DNA from: CBCXVS01 sp965178525 | Lineage (GTDB): Bacteria > Tectomicrobia > Entotheonellia > Entotheonellales > Entotheonellaceae | Direction: 5' to 3' | Assembly: GCA_965178525.1 (NCBI GenBank) | Contig: CBCXVS010000007.1 | Span: forward strand, 30,220-57,190 | DNA length: 26,971 nucleotides | In this document: one piece after another, positions 8,243-18,258 of the stretch | Layout of the letters: the number at the start of each line of letters is the position of its first letter | Numbering within the stretch: position 1 is the first letter of the stretch | Position numbers and translations under genes: made by a program | Notes under the pieces: generated by a model | What the model saw: only the letters and a program-made list of their open reading frames with translations | Database searches by the model: none | What the model was told of the DNA's origin: nothing

Positions 8243-10616
8243 GTGCGATCAATCAGGATGGACAGTATGGATTCCGGTGCTTCCACAAGCTGGGTGTTTC
8301 GTTGCCTGGCTGTGTTTGTCCTGAGTGCCTTTACGCTCCTCACTGGGCTGCGGACAATTGGGCAAACGCAAGTGCCGACGAATATTACCTCCGATGGGAC
8401 GCTCGGTACGGTCGTGACCCGGGATGGTCGTGTCTTCGACATCACGGGCGGTACGCGACCGGGGAATGGGCCGAATTTGTTCCATAGTTTCGATCGCTTC
8501 ATGGTTGGGACTGGCGACACGGCGCGTTTCGGTGGCCCGAATGGGATCGACAATATCCTGAGCCGGGTGACTGGCCGGGAGCAGTCGGCTGATCGATGGA
8601 CAGCTGCAAGTGGACATTCTGGGCGCCAATCTGTTTTTGCTCAACCCGGCCGGGGTGCTGTTTGGCCCCAACGCCACTTTAGCTGTGCAAGGATCATTTC
8701 ACGTCAGTACAGCGGATGTGGTGCGGTTGGCAGACGGGGGGCGGTTTGTCGCCGATGGCTCGGCTGCCAGTGTGCTCAGTGTCGCCGACCCGGTCGCCTT
8801 TGGGTTTCTGCGGGCAAATCCTGCGGGTATTCGTATTGAGGAGAGTGTGTTGGAGGTGCCCACCGGCCAAACCTTGTCGGTGGTGGGTGGCGATATCGAC
8901 ATTATCGGGGGGCTGGCAGGTTTTCTGAGGGCGCCAAGTGGTCAGATACGCCTCACAAGCGTCACGTCACCTAGTGATATCATCTTTCGTTCCGGCGCGG
9001 CCGGTTCAGGACTTGGGCTTGCATCGGCCCGCCCGGATGGCGTCGTCACGCTGTCAAACGCTGCTTTTCTCGACGTAAGTGGGGAGGTGGGTGGCGCCCT
9101 GTTGATTCGCGGTGGGAATATAGCGCTTGAAGGCGGAAGTATCTTGCTAGCCGATACGCAAGGTAAGAGCGCACGAGCCCCGGGTGGAATTACGATTGAT
9201 GCTACCGGCACGGTCATGCTGGTTGAGGGCAGCTTCCTGATAACCCGCACCCAGGGGCGTAGTGCTGCCGGAGGCGTAACCATCACGACGCGAGACCTCG
9301 TGGTGCGAGAAGGGAGTGCAATCGGCAGCATCACAGTTGGGCCAAGCCAAGGTGGGAGTGTGACGATTCGGGTGCGGGATACCCTTACGGTCACGGGTTC
9401 TAATCCGGTTGACGGCTCCTCCAGTGGTATCGCTGCACAGGTGTTCCCGAATGCCTCAGGTTCGGCGGGCGATGTGTTGATTGACGCCTCGGTGTTGATG
9501 CTGGCGGCGGGAGGGATGATTAGCAGTAGCACGTTTGGGCCAGGCGACAGTGGTAATGTGACGATTCGGGTACGTGAGATCCTCACGATCATGGGTACTG
9601 ACCCAGTCGATCGCTCTGCTGGTGTTATCTCTGCACAGGCGGAAGCCTCAGGTTCGGCGGGCGATGTGTTGATTGACGCCTCAATGTTGACGCTCACGGC
9701 GGGCGGGCAAATTGGCAGTAGCACGTTTGGGCCAGGCGACGGTGGGAGTGTGACAATTCAGGTGCGGGACACCCTGACGGTTACGGGTTCTGATCCGGTT
9801 GATGGCCCCCCTAGCGGCATCTTTGTGAATACCTTTGGCCGTGGGCAGGGAGGGGATATGACGGTCAATGCCCGGCAGGTTCGGCTCACCGAGGGTGCCC
9901 GGATCGAAGCGAGAAGCACCGGAACAGGCAATGCTGGAGATATTACGATCACCGCTTTGGATACGTTGAGGAGTGAGAATAGTGCTGTCAGAACGGGAGC
10001 CACTGAAGCCGATGGGGGTGATATCCGTATTACGACTCAAGGCCTCATGCAGCTCAGCAATAGCCAAATCACCACGGCGGTTGGCAGCGGAGAAGGTGCG
10101 GGAGGCAACCTCACGGTGGACGCTGCGTCCATCCTTTTGCAAGACAGCCAACTCAATGCTGATGCCTTTGGTGGCCCAGGGGGCAATATTGAAATCACAG
10201 CGGATGTGTTACTAGCCGACCCCGCCAGTAGCATCACCGCCTCATCGGCCCGGAATGTCGATGGCGAGATCGACATTCGCGTGGCGGTGACCGATCTCAG
10301 TGAGACCGTGACGCCCTTGTCCCAGGACTTTGGACAGGAAGCCACGTTGGCTCGGCAGTGCGCAGAGCGCTGGCGGGAAGGGATCACCAGCCGCTTCGTA
10401 GTGGCCAGCAGATACAGCGGTAGGCCCACCGTTCCCAGTGGCACGGTGCCCAAGGGACTCTATTGGATGGGCGAAGACGTGATGAACCCTACACGTCAGG
10501 GTGGTAATCAGACAGAAACGCCCGTTCTCAGCAGAACCGAATATCGTGTAAGCAATCGCGAGGGAACCACCCCGATTCGAGTGTGGGCCAAGGACGACAT
10601 GGCATGCGCCAAGTGA
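8243..10616 (+). pseudogene. filamentous-haemagglutinin-type (TpsA-like) secreted protein, frameshifted
   Basis: The first frame gives a signal peptide (WVFRCLAVFVLSAFTLLTGL) and the start of the two-partner-secretion domain (LFHSFDRFMVGTGDTARF, then IDNILSRVTG). One extra G near 8591 shifts the frame; removing it joins directly to DGQLQVDILGANLFLLNPAG and VLFGPNATLAVQGSFHVSTA, the classic continuation. A repetitive beta-helix body follows, then a Cys-containing C-terminal motif (CAERWREGITSRFVVASR) typical of cyanobacterial-type FHA proteins. The repaired length is about 790 aa. The GTG at 8243 is preceded by a G-rich ribosome site; ATG at 8258 is possible. The product would be secreted, but no TpsB/FhaC pore gene is in the window. 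The stop overlaps the start of the CHAT gene. The extra G could be real or an assembly error. Confidence 0.85.
9325..9830 (+). repeat. in-frame 192-bp internal repeats of the FHA-type gene
   Basis: The segment at 9453 (GCCTCAGGTTCGGCGGGC) recurs at 9645, and the one at 9519 (GCAGTAGCACGTTTGGGC nearby) recurs at 9711, each exactly 192 bp apart. A third, more diverged copy flanks them. The unit equals 64 codons, so copy-number change keeps the frame. It encodes beta-helix turns such as GSAGDVLIDAS and SSTFGPGD. Confidence 0.85.
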
Positions 10617-13114
10617 GGCAACAGATAACGGAAATGATACCCAAACAACTCAGCCAAACGCATGGTAAGACGTACAAAACGTATTTCATTTCATACATGT
10701 GCAGCGTTATGCGCTTGTTCGTCCATGTCTCTTTACTCACTATGCTATCATGTGTCCCCGCATTTTCAGATACGTCTACAACGCCATGCGAAGAACCAGA
10801 TGTGTGCATGGCACAAGGTCGAGAGTCGTTTCGGAGTTCAGCCTTCAGACAGGCTATTGTCAGTTGGACAAAGGCCGTCCAACTCTACAAGAAACAGAAT
10901 CGACCCAACGAACAACGTATAGCACTGATCCACCTGTCCCAAGCCTATCATGCGCTTGGCCGCTATGAACGCGCCTCACAAATGCTAGAGATGGCTCATC
11001 AGTTGGCTTCAGCCGAGCCCACCATCAGTCGTACCTACCTCGCCTTGATGCAGGCAGGTCGTGGCAATATCGCCATGGGCACAGGGTCGAAAGATGAGGC
11101 TAAACAGTTTTTGGAGGAAGCCCTTTCCCTTGCACAAGAGGATCGTAATGTGGGCCTCGAGGTCACTATTCTCAATGATATTGGGAATCTATTGATAGCC
11201 CAGGATCAACACAAAGAAGCACGTGATATCTATAAACAAAGTGCAAGGCTCGCGAAGACTATTCATCACCCGATGTGGGCCGCAAAAGCGTTGACTCATG
11301 CTGCGATGGCCTCGACGCAGCTTAAGCAGTATGATGCGGCCAAGATATTCCTGAATGAAGCATGGAAGCTAACACAGGGGTTGCGTGCTTCCCATGACAA
11401 GGCATACACATTGCTCGATATGGGCCTCTCCTACCACGCGCTTTGGCAACGACTTGGCGCGACAAACAAGGAGGTAGCTCTCAGCACGGCGACCCATAAC
11501 CGTGCGGTCCCGACACCTCCCCAGAGCCGTGGTCGGGCAATGGATGGGTTATTACGGCGAGCCAGTCAGAGCTTTCATGAAGCGGTCGAGGTCGCAGAAG
11601 CAGAACAGATTTCCGATCTACGGGTGGCGTCGTACGCTTGGGGATACCTGGGCCGCCTGTATGAGGCGGAACATCGGTACGACGAGGCCTTGCAACTGAC
11701 CCGCCGGGCGATCTTGGCTGCCCAGAAAGTGGATGCATCCGAAGCGCTGTACCGGTGGCAGTGGCAAACCGGACGCGTGCTCAAAGCGCAGGGAAAACTC
11801 GATGGGGCCACGGGAGCTTATCGGCAGGCCGTGGAGACCTTGCAGTCTATAGATCCGGAAGTGTTAACGCGCTTTGGCCCGGCCCCATCCTCTTTTCGTG
11901 AAGCGGTGAAACCCGTTTTCCTTGGATTAGTCGATCTCCTTTTGCAACGCACGGCATCGCCACACGTGAAGGAACCGCATCAGCTACTTATCGAAGCGCG
12001 TCAAACCGCGGAACGGCTCAAAGCGGCAGAGCTACAAGATTATTTTCGGGATCCGTGCATCGATCTCGAACAAAAGGATCTCACGCCTCTGGATGAAGTC
12101 TTGAAAATAGCCCCCACGGCTGTGATTGTATATCCGATTCTTCTGAGGGACCGCCTGGAATTGCTGGTGACACGGCCAACAGGATTACGACGCTACACCG
12201 TGCCGGTCGGCGAAGACGTGATCACAACAGAAATCAGAATGATGCGCCAGAAACTGGTCGTTCCGACAGCATAGGCGTTTCTTCCCCATGCTCAGCAGCT
12301 CTATGAATGGCTGATTCGTCCCTTTGAAAAGGACCTCCCGACTTCCACGGATACGCTCGTCTTCGTGCCCGATGGGCTGCTGCTCACCATTCCCATGGCC
12401 GCCTTAGCCGATGGGGAGCAATTACTCATTGAAAAATACGCGGTAGCCATCACGCCAGGATTCCATCTGCAAGCGCCTCGCCCTCTGCAGCGAGACAAGA
12501 CAAAAATACTAGCTGTAGGGTTAGCCGCACCTGTGCAAGGCTTCTCCTCTCTCCCGCAGGTCTCTGAGGAACTCGACGTCATCCAAGAGCTTTATCCGAA
12601 GCACAGTGTGCGATTACAAGATCAAGATTTTGTCCTAACGTCTCTGGAAAACAGGTTACAGGATTCGGAACTTACCATTGTGCATGTCGCTTCCCATGCG
12701 CAGTTTCAACGTGACGCTAAACAAACCTTTATTCTCACCTTCGATAACCGCCTGACGCTCAACCAGCTTGAGCAGTTCGTGAAACGCTTTCGGTTTCGCG
12801 ACAATCCCCTAGAATTACTGACTTTAAGCGCCTGTGAGACGGCCGCAGGTGATGCGCGTGCGGCTCTCGGGCTCGCCGGTCTTGCCATCAAGGCCGGCAC
12901 CAAAAGCGCCCTTGCGACCCTATGGCGTGTCCATGATCGCGCGGCTGCGCATCTCGTCGCCGAGTTCTACCGACGCCTGCAAGACCCGCATGTTTCCCGG
13001 GCTGTTGCCCTCCAAAAAGCCCAATTGACCCTGCTCAACGCGACAGGCGTTGGGCCAATTTATCAACACCCGGCCTTCTGGTCACCTTTTCTGTTAATTA
13101 ATAATTGGCTGTAA
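10604..13114 (+). pseudogene. TPR-CHAT (caspase-like peptidase) protein with in-frame amber stop
   Basis: The N-terminus contains a hydrophobic export signal (MRLFVHVSLLTMLSCVPAFS), so the protein is probably periplasmic. TPR-like helical repeats cover about residues 70-440 (QAYHALGRYERASQML, GNLLIAQDQHKEARDIY, GRLYEAEHRYDEALQL). The C-terminal CHAT domain keeps the catalytic His (IVHVASHAQF) and Cys (LTLSACETAAGD). Between TPR and CHAT the frame meets TAG at 12272-12274 and continues unshifted with AFLPHAQQLYEWLIRPFE, a normal CHAT segment, ending TAA. Read through, it is about 836 aa. The ATG at 10604 overlaps the FHA stop and has AGGACG 7 nt upstream; ATG at 10634 or 10709 is possible. The overlap suggests translational coupling and a joint function. 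The amber codon would remove the whole peptidase. Confidence 0.85.
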
Positions 13115-13195
13115 CGTACGCGCTCCCGTTATGAGCCCTCAGCTTAGCATACAGCCAGAGGCAGCGAGCAATAGGTGTACCGCTCATTCCGTTAG

Positions 13196-13455
13196 CTACG
13201 CCGGTCTAAGTGCGTCGAGTTCCGCATTGAGTTCGTCAAACACTTGCTCGCCTGGGATACCTTCACCACGGTCAAGTTGGTCGAGACCCTTAGCGATTTT
13301 TTCCGGAGTTCCCGGACCTGCAAATGGCTCAGCTGCTCACGCTCTTCGAGCAAGCGTAACGCTTCTCGAATCACCTCGCTTGCGGAGTTGTAGCGCCCAC
13401 TTTTCACTTTGTCGGCAACGAACTGCTCGAGTTCGGGGGGAAGGGACACATTCAT
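13196..13455 (-). pseudogene. ParD-type antitoxin, frameshifted, no partner toxin
   Basis: The start is the ATG at 13455, 8 nt after an AGGAGG; another ATG lies 6 nt earlier. The N-terminal half (MNVSLPPELEQFVADKVKSG, then SASEVIREALRLLEE) is a ribbon-helix-helix ParD/CopG antitoxin. At a run of six A (complement 13297-13302) the family-like sequence moves to another frame: IAKGLDQLDRGEGIPGEQVF, then DELNAELDALRPA and TAG. One missing A explains this. The repaired length is about 86 aa, normal for ParD. As read, the protein has a 3'-shifted tail. No ParE-like toxin is next to it. A 47-bp near copy of its 3' end lies at 24051-24097. Confidence 0.75.
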
Positions 13456-13646
13456 ACACATATCCTCCTTTCTTTCCACTCCAGCCAGACTAACAAATAC
13501 TGTCAATCTTCGCTAATCGGTGGTGTCCTAGGATAATCGCATTGGAGTTGACAGCCGATGTCAGGTCGTATGAAGTTCTCCAAAACCTCAATATTTCTTC
13601 CAAGGAGAACGTCTAGGTTGTGGTAATTTTTACGGGTGTCTTAGAT

Positions 13647-13925
13647 CTACATATCAAACAGGTCGGCGTGAGTGCCTGTCCTAACAAGCGTCAAGGTTCC
13701 GGCCTCTGCGTTGGTCCGGTAGATCAGGAGCCAGTCGGGTTCAATATGGCACTCCCGGTAACCGCGCCAAGTCCCGACAAGCGGATGGTCCCGCAAGCGT
13801 TCTGGCAAGGGGTCCTCCGCGACCAGAAGCCGGATGATGCTCTTGATCTTCTCGATGTCCTGGCCGCGTCGCTGCGCTCGTCTTAGATCCCGCCTGAAAC
13901 GTGTGGTTTCCTGCGGGATCAGCAT
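13647..13925 (-). CDS. yafQ: YafQ-type mRNA interferase toxin
   Basis: The 92-aa product belongs to the RelE/YafQ family, ribosome-dependent endoribonucleases neutralised by DinJ. Histidines and an aspartate in the expected places are present: HPLVGTWRGYRECHIEPDW, LLIY, and the C-terminal GTHADLF. Its ATG overlaps the stop of the upstream antitoxin (13919-13925), the usual arrangement for translational coupling. It ends in TAG, followed one codon later by TAA. The gene looks intact. Confidence 0.88.
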   Translation of the reverse strand: MLIPQETTRFRRDLRRAQRRGQDIEKIKSIIRLLVAEDPLPERLRDHPLVGTWRGYRECHIEPDWLLIYRTNAEAGTLTLVRTGTHADLFDM

Positions 13926-14197
13926 GGGTCAGTATCCGCATCCCAGCTCTCGAACATCTCGTCCACGCTGTTGTGATGGATCATCCGTTCGGGGTGCTCC
14001 TCCGCTTCCTTCATGGCCTCCACCGTTTCCTCATTGGGAACTCGGATGTCAAAGGGAAAGCCGTTATGCAGCTCGACCTGCCGGTAAAATATGCGGATCG
14101 CTTCCGAAGGCGACAGGCCAAGTTGAGCGAAGACCGCTTCCGCCGCCTGCTTGAGCGTCTCGTCGATACGGGCCTCGATGCGCCCTGATTTACTCAT
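13919..14197 (-). CDS. dinJ: DinJ/RelB-type antitoxin
   Basis: The 92-aa product has the ribbon-helix-helix N-terminus of RelB/DinJ antitoxins (GRIEARIDETLKQAAEAVFA, then QLGLSPSEAIRIFYRQVEL, then GFPFDI). It should bind and inhibit the YafQ toxin and repress their shared promoter. I chose the ATG at 14197 because GAAAGGACG lies just upstream; the frame extends to 14236 without a better start. The gene overlaps the toxin gene and is intact. Confidence 0.88.
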   Translation of the reverse strand: MSKSGRIEARIDETLKQAAEAVFAQLGLSPSEAIRIFYRQVELHNGFPFDIRVPNEETVEAMKEAEEHPERMIHHNSVDEMFESWDADTDPC

Positions 14198-14307
14198 GGT
14201 ACGTCCTTTCGTTGTTCTCCGCTTATTGTACGACAAATGACGTACAATGGCTATATAAGTTCCTTCGGCTCATACCCGGGTCACCAGCTTCCTTTTGGCC
14301 TCGGTAG

Positions 14308-14508
14308 TTGTCGCGAGGAGTTCTCCGAACGACGCAACACTGCCTTATTCAAAACCAGGGGTTAGTCAGTGATGCTCAATCACGCTTGCGAGCGGGTCAT
14401 TTACCGGCCCTGTTCAGCGATGGCTATGACCCGGCGACCCTGGAGGCGTTTGGTCGTCGCTATCCCGCGCCCAAAACGGGGTCGAAAGGTACACGACCTT
14501 CTGTCTGA
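14308..14508 (+). pseudogene. transposase remnant (IS1/ISNCY-like fragment)
   Basis: The fragment contains SDAQSRLRAGHLPALFSDGY, then EAFGRRYPAPKTGSKGTRP. This resembles the part of IS1-like transposases around the second catalytic Asp (LPALFSDGY), where the family continues to a conserved FGRRYP-type segment. A few residues between the two blocks seem deleted, and nothing recognisable precedes or follows. It is a decayed scrap lying between the DinJ-YafQ module and the lanthipeptide locus. The assignment is from memory of family motifs. Confidence 0.4.
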
Positions 14509-14574
14509 CGATAGGTGATTCAAATCACTACCGTCGTGTGAGGTAAACCACAGAATGAAAGCCTGACCATATCC

Positions 14575-14580
14575 TATAAT
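14575..14580 (+). promoter_or_regulatory. possible -10 box for the lanthipeptide precursor
   Basis: A perfect TATAAT lies 65 bp before the precursor start. The hexamer expected at -35, with a 17-bp spacer, is poor (AGAATG at 14552-14557), so an activator may be needed if this is the promoter. This is only an inference from position and match. Confidence 0.4.
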
Positions 14581-14645
14581 CCATATCGTCGTTGATGAGG
14601 CAGCAAATCGCTGTCTCAACACTTTACCATAAGAAGGAGCAAAAC

Positions 14646-14858
14646 ATGAAGAACGTCAATATCATTCAGGCCCTCCGGGATGAAGAGTATCTGAACAGCC
14701 TCTCCGAATCGCAGCGTGCTGACTTGCCGGAAAATGCCGCAGGGGCATTGATGCTCGATGACGAGGCACTGAAGGCTCTGGAAGGCGGAACGGGTACTCA
14801 AGACCCGACGACTCCGTCGACGACCTGTTACAATGCTCCGAATACTCACTGCTTTTAA
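14646..14858 (+). CDS. lanA: class II lanthipeptide precursor, mersacidin/lichenicidin-type leader
   Basis: The 70-aa peptide starts at the ATG at 14646, with AAGGAG 6-8 nt upstream. The leader is 48 aa: NIIQALRDEEYLNSLSESQR, then ADLPENAAG, then DDEALKALEGG. It matches the mersacidin/lichenicidin leader pattern (I-I-x-A, Y-x-x-S-L-S, L-P-x-N-x-A-G, double glycine). The predicted core is 22 aa. Its Cys are at core positions 13 and 21, Thr at 1, 3, 7, 8, 11, 12 and 19, and Ser at 10, and it ends THCF. LanM would dehydrate Ser/Thr and close up to two thioether rings; which residues pair cannot be told. Cutting after GG fits the C39 peptidase encoded downstream. I know of no identical core, but could not search. 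Confidence 0.9.
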   Translation: MKNVNIIQALRDEEYLNSLSESQRADLPENAAGALMLDDEALKALEGGTGTQDPTTPSTTCYNAPNTHCF

Positions 14859-14896
14859 GCTCATCACCTGATGTAAAAACTTGTCATTCGACCAGA

Positions 14897-14916
14897 GGGT
14901 GGGTCTCGGCCCACCC
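14897..14916 (+). terminator. attenuator-like hairpin between lanA and lanM
   Basis: A perfect 7-bp stem (GGGTGGG and CCCACCC) with a 6-nt loop (TCTCGG) is followed by GTTTCT and a pyrimidine-rich stretch. It lies 38 bp after the precursor stop and 46 bp before lanM. In lanthipeptide operons such partial terminators let the precursor be made in excess over the synthetase. The U-tract is imperfect, so leaky termination is expected. Confidence 0.7.
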
Positions 14917-14962
14917 GTTTCTGCATCTTCTCTTTCATTTATTACATACGTAAGGTGCGACA

Positions 14963-17900
14963 ATGATCTCACGACTGTCACAACCGGAGTGGTCAAAGGC
15001 TCAGACGCTCATGGAACGGGTTCGAATCATCGGCCAACCATGCGACGAGGCCGTCAACGAAGCCATGGTTGTCGATAGTGACTTGGCGGCGCGACGCCTG
15101 CAGCGCTGGTGCTCTGAAGCCGGTTTTGTCGAGGAGCAGGCATTTGTTGAGCGTCTGCAGCGCGACGGCATATCGTGGGAGTTGTTCTTGCAGTTGCTAG
15201 GTGAAGACGAGGTGAGTTTGCAAAAGCGCGATCCCCAGGTGCCGGCTTGGCTCGCGCATCTTGAAGCCATATACACAGCGCCGGTGGGCGATTTTTCCCT
15301 CAGCTCACACCTTGATCAGCCCATGGCGCATATGGAACTCCTGACGCTCTTGCATCCCTTAATCTCAGACGGTTATACCCGTTTGCTGCGGCAGCTGGAC
15401 GGGTTAGCCAAGCCGCATCCCGACATGCCATTGGACGCGCACGCCATCAGCCGGACGCTTTTGCCGGACTTGTGTGGCCGTCTACTGCGCATCGTCACCC
15501 GTACCCTCCTCCTGGAGTTGCAGATTTACCGGTTACAAGGTGACCTCGACGGCGATACTCCCGAGGCCCGCTACCGGAGTTTTATTACCAGCTTGAGCGA
15601 CCCGAAGACCGCGCTGAATATCTTGCGGCAATACCCCGTGCTCGCACGCCAGGCGGTGGTAACGATCGAACAGTGGGTGAACGTTCATCTCGAGTTGATA
15701 CAACGGTTCATCACGGACCGTGAAACCATTGCCCATCGCTTTGGCCTGCAGGGGCCCTTGCCGCAGCTGATCGCGCTCGCACCTGGAAAGGGAGATACCC
15801 ATGCCGGTGGCCGGTCGGTGACCCTCGTCACCTTCGCCACGGGTTTTAAACTGATATACAAGCCGCGGTCCCTGGCTGTTGATATCCGGTTTCAAGACCT
15901 CCTGGCCGGGTTGAACGCGCATGGGAATCATCTGCCGTTTCGATTGCTCAACGTCTTGGATCGCGGCACCCACGGCTGGGTCGAATTCATTTCGCCACAG
16001 GCTTGCCAGGACGTGAAAGCGGTGCAGCGGTTTTACCAGCGCCTGGGGGCGTTGCTCGCCTTAATGTATGCGCTGGCGGCAACGGATTATCACCACGAAA
16101 ATCTCATCGCAGCCGGTGAGCAGCTGGTGTTTATCGATCTCGAAATGCTGCTGACACCGCTTGTTGCCGGCCGTGAGCGCTATCGGCCCGGCGCTGAAGC
16201 GATTGAGGGAACCGTGTTGGACATGGGCTTGCTGCCGCAACGGGTGTGGGTCAAGCAGATGGACGGTGGCTTGGATATCAGTGGCATGGGAGCCGACGAC
16301 AACCAGCAAATCGATGCCGCTCAGCTCGCGGCCCCCGGCACGGACCGCATGCATTGGCGCTGGCAAAAATTCCGTATCCAACGGGTCAGCACCGCCCTTA
16401 CATCGCGGGTCAGGATATTTCGCTGTGGGACATGCGGACCCCGATTCTCGACGGCTTTCGCGCCATGTACCGCCTCTTGCTCGAGCATCGCACGGCCTTG
16501 CTGGCGCCGGACGGTCCCCTCGCGGCTTTCGCTGGCGTCGAAATCCGGTCCGTCGTGCGCCCAACCGCGATCTACGGTCATTTGCTGCATGCTGGGTGTC
16601 ATCCGCATCTGTTGCAAGATGCGCTGGCCCGGGATCGCGTCTTTGATAAACTCTGGCTCCGCGCCCGTGAAGACCCGGCTCTCCAACGAGTCATTGCCTT
16701 GGAAATCGAAGACTTGCATCGAGGCGATGTGCCGCGATTTCTCACCCGTTCCGACGCCGTCGATTTATACACCGATAGCGGCGATCGCGTCGACCATTTT
16801 TTCCACCAATCGGGGCTGGACGTGATGCGAGATCGGTTCGCAGGGCTGTGCGAGTCGGACCTCCGACGCCAGTGCTATCTCGTGCAAGCGGCGCTGGATT
16901 CGGTCAAACCCATGGCCAACCGCACCGGATATGTCCACAAACCGTTGCCCGAAGCTGGCAGCGCCACGCATTGCCAGGATTTGATCGATATGGCCACCGA
17001 GGTCGGGGAGCGGCTGGTGGATTTGGCCATCTGGCATCAGGGGCGGGCATTCTGGTTCCAGTTGGCGCCCGTCACCGGCGACCTCTGGAGTTTAAAGCCC
17101 AGCGATTCGACCCTCTATAGCGGCCTCTCCGGAATAGCGCTCTTTTTGGCCTATCTCGGATCGGTCACCGGCACTGGCCGCTATATGGACCTCGCGATGG
17201 CAGCTCACGAGACCTCTCGTGCGGCTCTGCAGGCGTCCCCTGAGGTCATGTCAACGGTCGGGGCCTTTACCGGCTGGGGTGGCATCATCTATACGCATCT
17301 CCACCTCGCCTCCCTTTGGCAGGCGCCATCTCTGCTGCAAGAAGCGCGGGACACGACTGCCCGACTCGCCCCACTCATCGCTCGTGACCAACGCTTCGAT
17401 GTGATCGATGGCGCCGCCGGCGGTCTGGCATGTCTCCTGCAGCTGGCCCGCTACGGTCCCTCGGCAGCCAGCATGGACGCCGCCATTGCCTGTGGTGATC
17501 ATTTGCTGTCTCATGCCGAATGGCGCTCGGGCGCCATGGCTTGGCCTGCCCCAGATGGCGGCCAGCGTCCGCTCACCGGTTTCAGTCATGGCGCTGCCGG
17601 TATCGCCTGGTCCTTGGCCCAACTCGCCGCCGCCTCAGGCTTGGAGCGCTTTCGCGAGGCCGCGATATCGGCCCTGGCGTATGAACGCCGCTGGTTTTCA
17701 CCTGAACACGGCAATTGGCCCGATTTACGCGGCCAGCCTGGGCAGAATGGAGAATGGGAATACGTGAATGCTTGGTGCCATGGCGCTGCCGGTATCGCGC
17801 TGGGTCGCTTGGGGATGCGGCGGCATGTGCAGGACGAGCAGATCGATGCCGACATTGCCACGGCATTACGCACCACGCTGGCGCAGGGTTTCGGCGCCAG

Positions 17901-18225
17901 TCATTGCCTCTGTCACGGTGACTTGGGCAATCTGGACTTGCTCTTGAAGGCGAGTGAGGTGTTCCAAGATACCGCGTTGCAGCAGCGAGCCGATGGGCTG
18001 GGCGCCCGTATTCTGGCCGGTATCCAGCGTGACGGCTGGCGTTGCGGCGCCAGTATTGGTAGTGAGGTGTTAGGACTGATGCCGGGTTTGGCCGGCATTG
18101 GCTACGGTTTATTGCGGGCAGCGGTGCCGGCACAGATTCCGTCCATGCTGCTGTTGGAACCCCCGTGCTCGTCTGCTCCGTTGTCAGATGGCCCGGGCGC
18201 CTGGGAAGGAACGAGGGTTGCGTAA
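14963..18225 (+). pseudogene. lanM: class II lanthipeptide synthetase LanM, single frameshift
   Basis: LanM is a two-domain enzyme: it dehydrates Ser/Thr by phosphorylation and elimination, then forms thioether rings. The dehydratase half (DUF4135) is seen in GDTHAGGRSVTLV, FKLIYKPRSLAVD and ATDYHHENLIAAG followed by LVFIDLEML. The LanC-like half has GFSHGAAGIAWSL and the zinc-site motifs WCHGAAGIALG and LCHGDLGNLDLL, so all zinc ligands are present. The frame changes at a run of five A (16365-16369); one more A gives WQKIPYPTGQHRPYIAGQDI and restores a normal protein of 1087 aa. An A-run favours sequencing error, but a true mutation would truncate the enzyme before the cyclase. The ATG at 14963 has AAGGTG 6 nt upstream. 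The stop overlaps an ATG for the next gene (TAATG). Confidence 0.9.
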
Positions 18226-18258
18226 TGGTTCAGGCCCCATCATCCTCACCCCGACACC

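Noticed and set aside
8942..9724. Minus-strand frame of 260 aa within the FHA gene
   Set aside because: It is antisense to the repetitive beta-helix, and its own repeats come from the sense repeats.
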